Source: Seriola aureovittata (Eukaryota; Chordata; Actinopteri; Carangiformes; Carangidae). From it: a stretch of 64,000 nt of DNA. A program made the position numbers and the translations under genes. The DNA is taken from positions 22,357,501-22,421,500 of the forward strand of contig NC_079373.1 of NCBI RefSeq assembly GCF_021018895.1. The letters are read 5' to 3'. Of the stretch, positions 52,160-64,000 are shown in pieces (position 1 is the first letter of the stretch; the number at the start of each line of letters is the position of its first letter). A model generated the notes under the pieces. That model searched no databases and had not been told where the DNA came from. It saw only the letters and a program-made list of their open reading frames with translations.

Positions 52160-52404
52160 GAAACAGGGAGACTAAAGCGGTGTGTGATATCAATACAGCG
52201 GGGGAACACTACATTGGTGAAACAGTCAGCACCATGGACAAGAAACTGAATGAACGCTGGAAACAGGAAAAAATGGTCACAGTATTGAGTTTGCACCTTG
52301 GAACAGACACAGTGTGCATGCATCTGAAAGCATCTAATCCCAGTAATTTTAGGTCAAAACTGGCAAAGAGCTGCATAACAACAGGCGTTTGCAGTCATGA
52401 TTAA
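52160..52404 (+). pseudogene. Weak GIY-YIG-like fossil frame, unconfirmed
   Basis: An open frame here reads VCDINTAGEHYIGETVSTMD followed by KKLNERWKQ, which loosely resembles the HYIGET...RLxEH pattern of GIY-YIG endonuclease domains found in Penelope-like retroelements. The frame as a whole runs from 52039 to 52404 (121 codons) with no splice context. No reverse transcriptase is visible upstream. Chance resemblance is quite possible. Confidence 0.2.
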
Positions 52405-53693
52405 CGGGCCTTGCTTCTTCAAAGAGTATCATAGATAAGGTTGAGATTAGTAGGAGGTAGCAATGGATCATCCGAGTCAATGCAAACATTTTGTTGTCAT
52501 GTTGGTAGCTTTTAGTAGACATCCCTTTGTCTTCAGGTTAGTTTTCTCAAATATCAATGATATACTGTAATTATCGTCAAAGCAAGTTAACCATGAGCTG
52601 TATTTTGTCTCACTTGCCAAGACGTTGCTGTTTCATAGTTTTAAAGTTTACTTTTTTTGCTAGCATTGCTTTTTAGCACAGAAAAAAAAACTGTGTAGGT
52701 TAGACTGAAAATGTAAAAAGTGTGGGAGTGAAGAAGCAAAGAGGAGAAGTGGAGAGGTGGGAGCGAGTGAGAAGAGAGGTAGAGGGAGACGAGGACAAGA
52801 AGGGGGAGTGCATCTTATCGCCTGTCAGAGCACTGCTAAAAAAGAGGCCTGTATCGAGATCAAGCAGAATTAGCAATCATAATTCACCTTGAGATGTTTA
52901 GCCAGGAGCCTGCCAACTTAATGAACCTGGCCCACTGCCAGTGCTAATCCACAAAAGCACCTGTATTACAGTTCATCTTTAATAAGTGACTGTACATACA
53001 ACAACAGCAAAAGGCAAAACTTTAATTTGCTGTTTCACAGATAATGCTTTATGTCTCTGATATGAAACTGATGCAGCTTTCTAAGCATGGGAAACATAAA
53101 GCAGCTGGAAACATACTAACATTAGCTGTTAACTTTGGCCACTATATTACTCAGATATTGCCATAACAAGTTCATAATTATAATTGCAACACATTCACAA
53201 CTGCTTATATAGTCCCTTTCTCTACTGAACAATTAGCCTGGGCAGAACTAAACTTCATTAAAGGGGTCTAAATCTATCTCATTTAAAAAGATCAAATGAC
53301 AAAAATGTACTTTTATCAGAAAACATCAACAGTACGAACAACATGTAAATTATAATTTTGTAAACAAACTGTATAATCGTTCAAAGCGGACAAATACTTA
53401 TAAACAAAGTATAATAACTTATGGCCACCCCCACAGTCATGGTATAACCTTTGACATCATTGATGACATCAGCAGGAGCATAAAACAGGGAAGTGTTTGG
53501 CTGCCAGCCTCTAAAGTAACTCCTGGACTGTGGTGAGTATGAAGGATTGCACAGATTAAATTTACATAGTAGAACTTTATCAAACCAAAAAATAGTGATG
53601 GTAACTGTAACACAAAACAATGCTAACCACAAGATTAAGTTAAAAACAAAGCATGAGATGTGTGTTCTCACAGTTGCTGTATACACCCTCACA

Positions 53694-54105
53694 CTAGCTT
53701 TAGCTAACCTCTGGACATTAGACTAGCATAAGCTGCAAACCTTTGGACCTTACAACTACAAAGATAGCTTTAGCTGCTCCTAACCTCTGAATGTTACAAG
53801 GCTAGCTTTAGCTACTAACTCTTGGACAACAACAACATTGAGCTACACAGTGCCAATAACATTACCTGCTAACTTTGGTCTTAATAAACTTAATGGTAAG
53901 ATAAAATGAAAGCATGTCAGTAACGTTAGCCACTAACTTGTGGAACACAAGATTAGCACGAAGCTAAGTCATGCAGTGCCACTAACATTAATCAGATATC
54001 ATGAGGCTAGCATTAGCTGCCAAATTTATAATCTCTGGAGAATATAAAGCTAGCTGTTAACTAGCTAGCTGTTAACTTCTGAACATTTCAAGGCTAGCTA
54101 ATGCA
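53694..54105. repeat. Degenerate minisatellite of TAGCTTTAGCT-type units
   Basis: At least seven diverged copies of a unit of roughly 40 bases, containing GCTAGCTTTAGCTRCTAAC and TCTGGACATTACAAG, follow one another with variable spacing. There are local runs of CTAGCTAGCT near 54060. No coding potential. Confidence 0.6.
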
Positions 54106-54523
54106 CTTCTCTACAAAGTGTTATGGAAAATTCATGTCGCGGTGAGAAAAACATCAAAGACAGAAAACTTAATAACATTAATTTAACATGTTGTTAATCA
54201 CAAGTAAATGCATAAACAAAAGCAAAATACATGTAACAATGTGTTGTATGTATTAACTTCAGGCATTTTGAATTTTCCAGACCCATAAAGTATGTAAAAG
54301 TTTGCGGACACGGTTTGCACTTTGCACTTCACAGGCAGGTGAACAAACAGAAACCCGTGTACTGTAAGCACACCTTTGTCACAGCTGTAAAAACTACAAC
54401 GCCCAACAGCCTCTGGCTCTGCCCAGACTCAGTGGCAGCCTGAAGACGGTGTCTGTCAAGATGCAACCCTGTGTCTAATTTTTTTTTTCTGTTGTTTCAT
54501 GTTCGCTTGTGTTTTCACATCAG

Positions 54524-54566
54524 AGACACAGAGGAGAAATCCTGGACGGTGACGGTGCCGTTATGG
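54524..54566 (+). other. Exon-like 43-bp segment of unknown gene
   Basis: The segment is preceded by about 45 bases of T-rich pyrimidine tract ending CACATCAG and followed by the strong donor GTGAGT. One frame reads DTEEKSWTVTVPLW without a stop. I do not recognise the protein, and no partner exon was found. It could be a small coding exon, a first or non-coding exon, or a chance pairing of splice motifs. Confidence 0.3.
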
Positions 54567-55918
54567 GTGAGTTTGTAACACAACATATAACAACAACCTC
54601 AGCAAATCTAGTTAAGTTCAGTTCGGTTTATGACTTCTAAGTCTTTCACATCAGATTTATGCCCAAATTAAATTAAATTATCAACTTTTGAAATTTGCTA
54701 AATCACTGAAAAGTTGCGTGCAAACTGTCAATTTCCCAAAATGTCACTATTACACTATTCCTTTAACTCAACTTTGCTGACCTCTCGTTGTAGCCACAGT
54801 GTATGCAACACAAACAGAATAAGCCTTTCACTTCATGTTCAGTTAAAATCCAACTTAAATGACTTCCCATATTGTTTCTTTGTCTTGTCTCTGTACTGTA
54901 CAGGCAAAGAGTGTCACCAGAAAATCAACCACATTGGCTGTTTGTTGTGTCTGCAATGCATATATCAACACAAAAACAAATGCTGACACCATGTCTTATG
55001 TATCTATATTCATATGCCGTCCTATATGAGTCGGACATCAGTAACAGTGATATTTCTTTGGATGGGGTGATGTGGCACTGTTGATACTGGGGCCCGCACT
55101 TCCTGTTCAAAGAGAGCAGTCAGGCACCCTAAAAAAAAAAGCTGACAGGATAATAGAGGAAGAAGTTCAGTCACAGTCTGGCTTGAAGAAATGAGATTAT
55201 GTGGTTTTGTTTTGTTTTTTTTGTACCTACTTTGGGGATTTAATTAAAGCAGTTTCTTGTTGCATTCAGCTTGTGATAATTACAGTGAATGCATTGGTGA
55301 GAGGTAAATGTCTGAACAGAGTTAAGGAATGATTGTTTTGTACCAGTGAAGATATGTGTCTTTCTTGCATTTCATTATTTTTTCCTTTTAATGAACTCAA
55401 CAATTACAAAATCCTGTAGAAATATATGCAGATGAACCAGGTATAGCGATATTGGGATGGGATGAGAATGAAAGATCCTCCTCTCTTCCTGTCCCCATCT
55501 CTCATTTATACATCCCAACCAGCAGAACATAAAAAGGACTGCCCCTGGCATTAAATCAAGCCAACCTCTTGGCTCTCTGCTGTCTGCCCTTCTTCTCTCT
55601 CGCTCTCCTTCTCTTTCCCTCCTTCTCTTTCCCTCCCTCTCTCTTCCTCTCTCTCTCTCTCTCGCTCTCTCTCGCTCTCTCTCTCGCTGTCTCTCTCTCT
55701 GAAGTGGAACAGGTGACCCACCTTGTGGTTGGATGAGGGCACTGCACCACCACACCCAGTGATCAGATTGCTGAGTGCAGGACAAGCAGCCAAACACCAG
55801 ACTACATGTGTCATGTAGATTAGATGATGCAGTAGCACATACTGTAGAGGATCGACTCACTGTTACTGCTTAGTGTCTCCTGATCTCATGCTATTGCGTC
55901 CCATCCTTCCTTTCTTCT

Positions 55919-55921
<3 letters not shown>

Positions 55922-55953
<32 letters not shown>
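55922..55953. repeat. (CT)n microsatellite
   Basis: About 16 CT units. A related broken CT/CG run covers 55590-55700. Confidence 0.95.
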
Positions 55954-55955
<2 letters not shown>

Positions 55956-57726
55956 TTTCCCGATTGCATGTATTTCATCAGATAGCTAGGTAGTGTCCAT
56001 GCTACTAAATACACACACACACACACACACCAAAAGGTTATTTATAGCACTCTAGCACCACCCTGTTGCTAGGATACCAGCAGCTCACTATTCTCAGACA
56101 TGTAGTTTATGCTTTATGCTTGTTTACAAAAATGAGCATGTTCGGTATGGTTTGTCTGATGGACGTACACACACCCACTCTTTGAGTGTCTGAGAGGAAA
56201 ATTTTGACCTCTGAGCTGACAGTAACCATGGCGAGAGTGTCTAAAAGAATTGCAGAAAAGGAGAGAAAATGCTGACAGTATTTATTTCACGGTCTGACAG
56301 TGTCTGGTTGCTACAGCAACTGCCTTGGCTTCTCAGCAGCATCCCTTCTGTAAGAGGGGAATGTGGCAATGGGTAAACCAGAGGCTCCTCATGGGGAAGA
56401 GAGCTGCTATGTCGCCCTCTACTGGTCCAGAGAGAGCTCAGCAAGGATAATCTGAGCATTTCACACAGGGGCTCAGTTAACATCAGGGAACAGTGCTTTT
56501 CAATGATGGAAAGTTCTTGTTAGTTTATAGTGTTTAATAGTGTTTTCACCATTGCTATTGCAAAATCCCTACAGAGTGCTGCCTTTAATAATCTCAATTT
56601 AATCCAATTTACCATAATTCAAATCCTTGTTAATGCATTAAAAAAGCAGATGTTCTGTTCTGCAGTCAGGGGTAATTATTGTACACCTGACAAATTTGTG
56701 TTGTGAATAAAGTGCAGTCACATGACAACAAGTAACACGCTGTAATAGTACACAGTGATTTACACAAACAGAAGGCCAGCATTATATCACGGTGGAAGCT
56801 GGTGCAGTCTGTGTGCTGCTTTAATCTCAGTGTCCTTGGGTCAGAACCATGGGGGCATGAAGTGATCTGCCACACTGGACTTTTGCACCCTCCAGTGGAA
56901 GTACGAACAAAGACAAAATTTTAAAATTCCACACCGGGTTTGGGTGGTATTTATTTTTTCATACCTTAATACCTAGTAAAATGTATGACAGTATTTGTAA
57001 GAAGAAAAATCTTGCTGGGATTAAATTCTTTTGACCTATGTTATGTTGTAACGCTGTGAATACATTTAATTTAAGTTAATTAAGTTTGATTATTTATTTA
57101 TTATTTTTACATTGGCTAAGTTCATTGTTGTGGTAAATTAATTTATCAACTTTTTTGCAGAATGTTGTTCACAAATATTCAATGCCAAATAAAGAGATGA
57201 AAATAGAGTAAACACATTCTTATGGGCAGGAATATATCATGTTCAGTTAAAGATAGTCTTAGTCTGAGTAGTAGGCCTGTTAAAATTACTTAGCCCCATG
57301 CTACCCTCTTAAGCAATGGATCATCATTTGGTTTAGCACATATAGATCTAGAGGACCTAATAATCCGACAAGCATGTTTCTTTTGTTGGCTCTAGTTGGG
57401 AGCATTGCAGGGTGACAGTGTTCCCTGCGGTGCTGTATAATCATTCAGCTGCTGCCTCGCTATTCGAGCGGGCCAACCTGGACAACAACAGTTTGATTTG
57501 TTACTAACTTTCACCACGACTTTTCTTGTAGGCAAATAATTTCTAAATGGGAGTCCAACTTAGTCTGATCATGGCTACGTGATACCACGAGGATGAGAGT
57601 GTGACGCTGAAAAAACATCAGGATATTACTGGTTTGCTGTCTTTTTCACATCACAGCTACATGTGGCACCATTTGTGTGGTGTGTGTGTTTATTTTTTTG
57701 TTGTCATGAGGAGTAGGAGACCCCCC

Positions 57727-58151
<425 letters not shown>

Positions 58152-60784
58152 GGGTACCACAGTTAGCGATGCAGGGATGTCTGGGTGAGGAAGGAGATTG
58201 ATTCTCAGTCGCTGATGTAACCAGACTGGCAGAGTTGGGTCACAGTGAGCCCACGTGCAGCTCGCTTTAATGAGCCGCAGGGTGATCCTGCCTGTTTCTA
58301 ATGGTCATTTAATTCAAAGGAGTGCTGTTAACTCTTTGTAGCTGCTGTCCGGGGGGGGGGGGTTTCATTCAGCACCACAGTCCCTGTACAACTTCTCTGT
58401 TTGCTGCTTCATCCACAGCACAGAAAAGCAGAAATTGTATCTTCCAAGTGCTGCCATAAAAAAAATAACAAAAACTGTGTAGAGAGAGAGAGACTGAGAA
58501 AAAGATTGTATGACTGTGAGAATGAGGCATAGTTAAGATGGTGAAAGTTGATATTGCAAATGTATTTGAAATATCCTCCCCCTCATGCATGATGTATTTG
58601 TTCCTTTAGCTCCTCAGTTTTGCAGCGAGAGCAGAAATGATTGTGGAGACAAGTCAGATGGCAGTTTCCAGTCCTGGTTTCTCTGTCAGAGTTACAGACA
58701 GTCGAGAAACTTGCAAACACCTAATTTCTGTGCTACAGTGTGTTTGAACATTATTGAAGAGGAGGAGATAACAGCCAGGTAGCCGAACACAGACAGAAAG
58801 ACAGATGAGGAGTCACTTTGTTCCTATTCTTGCTCACTCTTCTTTTTATACACACATCAAGGAGGTGAGTTGAGTTGAGTACGGCATCTTGAGTCTCCCA
58901 TTCTCTACGAACACACACACACACACACATTGTCTCGAGTCAGCTGTGTGTCAGTGTAGCATCATTAGCTTTTCTGTGTTCCTGTGTTATTGATGCATTT
59001 TAAATATTTATTAGGCCACTTCCACCTCAGCGGCATCATCTTCTCAGCCAGCAAACAAAGCGGAGATATTTCTGTGTGTCCTTGAATAACAATGAGGAGG
59101 AAGAACCGGGACAAATCTAAATGATATAGGACAGTTTTTCTCCTGTGTTAGTCTTAAAAAGGTTTGACTTCATGTCTCAGGGATCATTTGTAAATTTTAA
59201 ACGAAATCCGACAGATATTTACTGCTCATTGGTGCAGCCTTGTATACCACTGTTATCAGCCGTCATCATGACACCTAAATGGTGATTTAATGTTTGAACT
59301 GCAGTCGAAGGATTTACCTACATACTCTATATGCTATTTTCATTATTGATTAATCAATTCATCATTTAGTGTCAAAGCTTTAAAAAAAAAAAAAAGGCCC
59401 ATGAATAATGTCTTTAACTAACTTGATGACTTGTACATCAAGATATTAATTTAGAATCATATATTCCAGATGCATGAAAGAGTGCATGTTTAGCATTTTT
59501 CCAAAATGTCTTAAGTGATTTATCAGTTAATATCAGAATCAAATTGTTGATATTCGATTTTCTGTGCAAACAGAAATCTGTGTGTAGTTAACATTCATTC
59601 ACAGAAGAGAATGTGAAAAATGACCAAAACAAAAGCACAAAACGGTTATCGTAGTCATATCATATGAGTGCAATAACAAGACTTATAACAAGGTTATGTA
59701 AAGGAAAATGTTTGGTAGTCAGTGTAGGTGTGTTGGTGTATGTGTGTATGTTTTCCAGTCTGCATGGATGTGTGTGTAAGGGTGAAGAGCAAGAGAGACG
59801 AGACAGACCGACCAACTTTTAAAAACTTAAAAAACACAGCTTTTCCTAGCTTCAGAAAATGTCACAGACCAGTTGACCAGTTTGAAGTTTGAAGTTCTTT
59901 GACAAAGTGTATTTTACAGATAATGGACTGCAGACTGTAGCCGAGGGGCCGCCCAGTCTCCCATCTGCTAGTGTTGGTCCAGAGCCCTCAGCCTGGAAAA
60001 CACTGGCAGAGAAATCTAACACGCTTCTCGTGAGGTAATCCATCATTAATGTCATTTCACTGACATGGACGCTGCACATCTTCACATCCTTCGAGAGGCT
60101 GCACGGCATTTGCTCTTTACGCTTGACTTACAGTAAATTTAGAGAGGTAGAAAAGTTATCAGGCCCAGAAATTCAGGGGAACATGAGCCGGAGCACGCAA
60201 AGCTAAAATATTTCTGCCATATTATTTTAAGACATGAGATCAGCTGTTTAGAAGAGCGACCGAGTGGAGAGGAGCTGCATCCACTGTGTTTGTCATTCAC
60301 AGAAATTCATCTGTGCATGAATAAACTGAGTTAACGTGAGATTTTGAGAAGGAGTTTGTTGTAATTAAAGACAATGAGGCAGGATCAGAAAGCAGAGATT
60401 CACATCAGGTTTGCACACGATGATTTCCAGTTCTAAACAAGTGAACGCTGGAAATGATTTACATGATTTACATTAGCTCTGTGGAGACTGCTGCTGCTCT
60501 GCCCTGCTCCTCCCCTTCCTGTGGATTTTAGACTGAAGAAACATAATAACAGTTCAATTCAAAGGGTAAACAAAATATGTCTGTACTTACTATGCTATAC
60601 TTGAATTAGACTTAACTAGACCAGACTAAACAGACCAGGATAAAACGTGACCCTCGTTCAATTATATCTGACTAAACTAAATAAGCATATGGATTAAATC
60701 CTCTACCATGGTATGATTTTATGGGGTGATATTGATATACAGTTTTTATCTAGATCATTTTTAGATCCCACTGAACATATACAA

Positions 60785-60874
60785 TATATGAGGCGTGGCT
60801 ATTAAATAAGGAGACTGGGCTTATGTAAGTCAAACCAACATTAGTCTCATTATTTAATAGTCACACCTCGTATA
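60785..60874. mobile_element. Small mariner-like MITE (32-bp inverted ends)
   Basis: 60785-60816 (TATATGAGGCGTGGCTATTA at its start) pairs with 60843-60874 with four mismatches over 32 bp and a 26-base centre. The ends abut TATA on both sides, as expected for TA-targeting mariner elements. It is 90 bp in total and cannot encode anything. Confidence 0.75.
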
Positions 60875-62011
60875 GAGGGGATGTTTTCAGGAGAAAGAAA
60901 CTATTTGTAAATAAAAGAATCTGACATGAATTTCAGTTTTTGGGGAGTCCAGCTAATTGAGTAGTTAACAAATCATGGAACGTTATCATATACATGCAAA
61001 AATGATTTTTCTCTCACAGTACATATCGTCATATTGCCCAACCATAAAACTAAACAAGACCAAACCAGACTACTGTAGACTAGACTAATTTGACTTAACA
61101 AAAAAAAAAAAAAAAGTCAGTGACATCTCTCTATTAAATTTAACTCTAAATCTAATTTAAACCCTAATAAGGTAAATGTCAAATTAATCAAAGATGAATT
61201 TTCATGAAATAACATAACTTAATTACATGTCAGGTCAAAGGAAATAAGACCAAACTACTATACTAAAAATACAAATAAAACTAACCTAAACTGAGTTAAA
61301 ACCAAATAACTAAAATAATCTGAATTAAAACTCAAACTAAACTGGTTTTGTTAAACAGAATAAAAAATGTATAAAAATCTAACCTGAATTAAACTTAACT
61401 TCACACTTGACTTGACAGTAATCACACATAAGAAGAGACTTTAAAACAAAATGACTTGGACTAAAAGTGAGCTGTGCCCAGTGTGCTGTGCGAGGATGAG
61501 ACCAGACTGCATGTCAGAACTGTTTGCCATGGCAACCACAGATTATCTGATTAATTAATGAACCTTTTACCCTTTTTACTGCATCACCAGCTACTGTTGT
61601 TAATCACTCACGCACTGTTTGGCCTGCAGCTCACACACACATACATACAAATGGCCGGTTGGAGGCAGTAAACTAGTGAGCTCTGTGTTTGTCATCTCCA
61701 GGCTATCTGAATGGGAGACGTTTTGGTGGAAATCAATGACATGGGTGTCATAAAAGGAGGGTTTCTTTTCATCAAAAGGACTCAGAGCATATGCTGTAGC
61801 CCGAGGCGTCATCCTGCACAGATGCACCATAAGTACGTAAAAATAACGTGCATCTGATTCTCACTATTACATGGAAACACTAGATCTTAGAAACACTGTT
61901 AATCAAACACCTTCAGTTCTCCTCTGTGTTATTAAAGCTTAATTATATGTGTTTTATTTTCTCTCTTGTCACAGGGGATTTTTGATCCAAACATACATTT
62001 CTCTAGTGTCT

Positions 62012-62012
<1 letters not shown>

Positions 62013-62067
<55 letters not shown>
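62013..62067. repeat. (CA)n microsatellite
   Basis: About 27 CA units. Confidence 0.98.
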
Positions 62068-62069
<2 letters not shown>

Positions 62070-62158
62070 TCAACCTGCAGGTTCTTGTTCGTAGTTTAAT
62101 TAAGGTCTGTGTGTGTGATTACGAAAATCTCCTGGGAGTCTAATTGTCATATTTACTC

Positions 62159-62168
62159 TGTGTGTGTG

Positions 62169-62229
<61 letters not shown>

Positions 62230-62264
62230 TGCGCGTGCGTGCGTGTGTGTGTGTGTGTGTGTGT
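62159..62264. repeat. (TG)n/(TGCG)n compound microsatellite
   Basis: A TG tract with an inner TGCG tetranucleotide block (about 62211-62243), then TG again. Alternating purine-pyrimidine throughout. Confidence 0.97.
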
Positions 62265-62891
62265 AGCTGTGCTACATTTCAGGGGCGTGTTTTTATCTGC
62301 CTGTTCATTGCATAATCAACATTCATTCCTTATTATGTTGCAAGTGCCAATACGTCTTGGCTGTAGAGCTGTAAATATAAATTGTCTGTCTCTGAGTCTG
62401 TGTGTGAAGGGAAAACTCTAACAACTCTAATGCTGCTCTATTTTCCCTAAAAACGTGCAGATATATTTCATATAATAGCAGTTCTCTACTGCACTGTAGC
62501 GCCCTAAAGCACCAGCCTCTGCTGTTTTCTATCTCAAGTCATCTTTTGCAAAAGAAATATCTTGGGATGTCAAAGCAGGAGGTGACAAAGGTGTAGATAA
62601 TAAAATTCCAGTTACAGAACCGGGAGGAAAAACACAGGTGAAACAAATTTCATTAGTGTCTCGATAGACCACCTTCACATCCCTGGAAATACCTCACCTG
62701 AATGGCATGTATTCATAATTGATTTTATTAATTACACCTGGGCTTTTCTAAATGCTGTGCCACACTGTCATGGACCACTGCAACACTGAGCAGAACACTT
62801 GTTAATGTTATTAGCAACACCTGCGCTTTTCCCGCTACAGTATGACACGTCAAAATGTCTGCTGTGTAACAGGCCTAATGTATCATAATGA

Positions 62892-63745
62892 CAGTGTGAG
62901 GAGAAGTTCTCAGCTTCTTTACTGTCAGTAAAAGTAGTAATAGGATACTGAATATATACTCTTTCATAAGTAAAAGTACAGTAGTATTATCAGCTAAATG
63001 TACACAATGTTACGGCCCAGCTCTTAGGCCATGACAACAACAGGAGAGACACCAGTTTTTTAACTGAAAGTGTCTAAATCTATTACTGAAACAGTAATTC
63101 CAAAACATACTTAACATGATGTGGAGTGTAAATCACTGTGGAAAGTGTTGTACACAAAACCTAAACTAACAAGGCTAAAGCTAACCAAACAACAACACAG
63201 TGCTCCCAGTCACACTAATAAGCTCCACCTACCGGGGCCCTGTCAGGTAACACAGAAACAGACAAGGAAAAACCCACACAGCAGGAGTGTCGTCACAACA
63301 AAGTGGCTATAATTTATATTTGTATAATAACAAAGTGTCAAATGACAAAGTGTAATGTGAGAGGCATCCCACAGTGGAGCATTTAGCTGCCCAAAGAGCC
63401 AGATTTTTCCCTCAGGTGTTAGTAGAGAGCAAAACAAGAGGTGAATGGGAGATTCAAGTTTGGACTTATATTCACCAAGTGGCCAGAAACATAAGTACAA
63501 ACCATGTTGCTCTAACTGCTGGATGTGTAAATATGCAACTTTTTGCTAACAAGTTCACTATATCGAACTAAAAGGTGAGTACCAAAACAAACAAACAAAG
63601 GTTTAAAGTATCGACATAGTACTTTCCCATTATGTGGAAAGGCCCCTTTCAGAGTATTGGAGTAACTGTAGTGGAAATAATGTACAAGTTATTATAAACT
63701 TGTACAGAAGTACAGCTCTTGAGTAAATTTACTTTCCCACCACTG
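62892..63745. mobile_element. Teleost dispersed repeat split by about 600 bp of other sequence
   Basis: 62892-63003 (starting CAGTGTGAGGAG, with AGTAAAAGTAGTAAT and TTATCAGCTAAATGTAC) and 63603-63745 (TTAAAGTATC, GGCCCCTTTCAGAG, ending ACTTTCCCACCACTG) read as the two parts of one fish repeat, with inverted CAGTG-type ends. The part between them does not belong to that repeat. Assignment is from memory of the family. Confidence 0.5.
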
Positions 63746-64000
63746 AAAAATAATACTATGTGGAAGGCAGTGAACTTTATTGATGCAGCCTTGCACATTC
63801 TTTAAAATGTCAGCAGGCCTATAAAAAATCTCCAGCAACAAAACAAGTGTTTTTTACTGATCTGGAGTCCAATGTCCTCGGGCGGATCATTTCAGAAAGG
63901 CGTGTCACTCTTACAAACTGCCTTTATAAAGAGTATTGAAGTAAGACTGAGCAAATAGTTGCTCATTAGTTTGAAATCAAGTTGTTCTGCGGCCCACATT

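Noticed and set aside
58585..58782. Frame containing FCSESRNDCGDKSDGSF, resembling an LDL-receptor class A repeat
   Set aside because: Only the NDCGDKSD part resembles the module. The cysteine pattern is incomplete, the frame runs on into unrelated sequence, and no neighbouring modules exist.

Overview
The window is vertebrate nuclear DNA, almost certainly from a ray-finned (teleost) fish. It is AT-rich and intron-dominated, with many (TG)n/(CA)n microsatellites. It holds a decayed Tc1-type transposon and several short repeats of kinds I recall from teleost genomes. There is no bacterial, phage or organellar gene content. The species cannot be named from sequence alone.

The only gene I can establish is the 3' two-thirds of gnao1, encoding the alpha subunit of the heterotrimeric G protein Go, on the + strand from 17048 to 44864. 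The constant exons 4 (17048-17208), 5 (24969-25097) and 6 (26531-26660) are followed by two complete alternative terminal exon pairs. The first, 7B/8B (32235-32388, 34204-34391), encodes the GoB (alpha-2) C-terminus. The second, 7A/8A (42037-42190, 44677-44864), encodes the GoA (alpha-1) C-terminus. Exon lengths (161, 129, 130, 154, and 188 with stop) and phases reproduce a 354-residue protein in which the alternative part is residues 242-354. Each pair has its own stop codon, so isoform choice couples splicing to poly(A)-site choice. Exons 1-3 are not seen and are presumed to lie upstream of base 1.

Layout: 1-17047 is taken to be part of intron 3. It carries many TG/CA tracts and a 1581-bp Tc1/mariner element (15233-16813), whose minus-strand transposase is broken by a stop and two frameshifts. 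17209-32234 holds introns 4-6, including a flawless 33-bp-arm hairpin in intron 4 and a 313-bp MITE-like element in intron 6. 34392-42036 holds the GoB 3' UTR, with palindromes and a SINE remnant, then a stretch with four long TG tracts, one of 296 bp. 42191-44676 is intron 7A, with a MITE-like repeat that has long inverted ends. 44865 to about 47.7 kb is the GoA 3' UTR region. From about 47.7 kb to 64 kb I find no convincing gene, only repeats, microsatellites, one 43-bp exon-like segment and one weak fossil reading frame.

No new multi-gene system is present. The points most worth following are the architecture of the duplicated terminal exon pairs (weak 7B splice sites, a pure CT tract before 8A, sense-strand UG tracts between the pairs) and the intronic and UTR hairpins.
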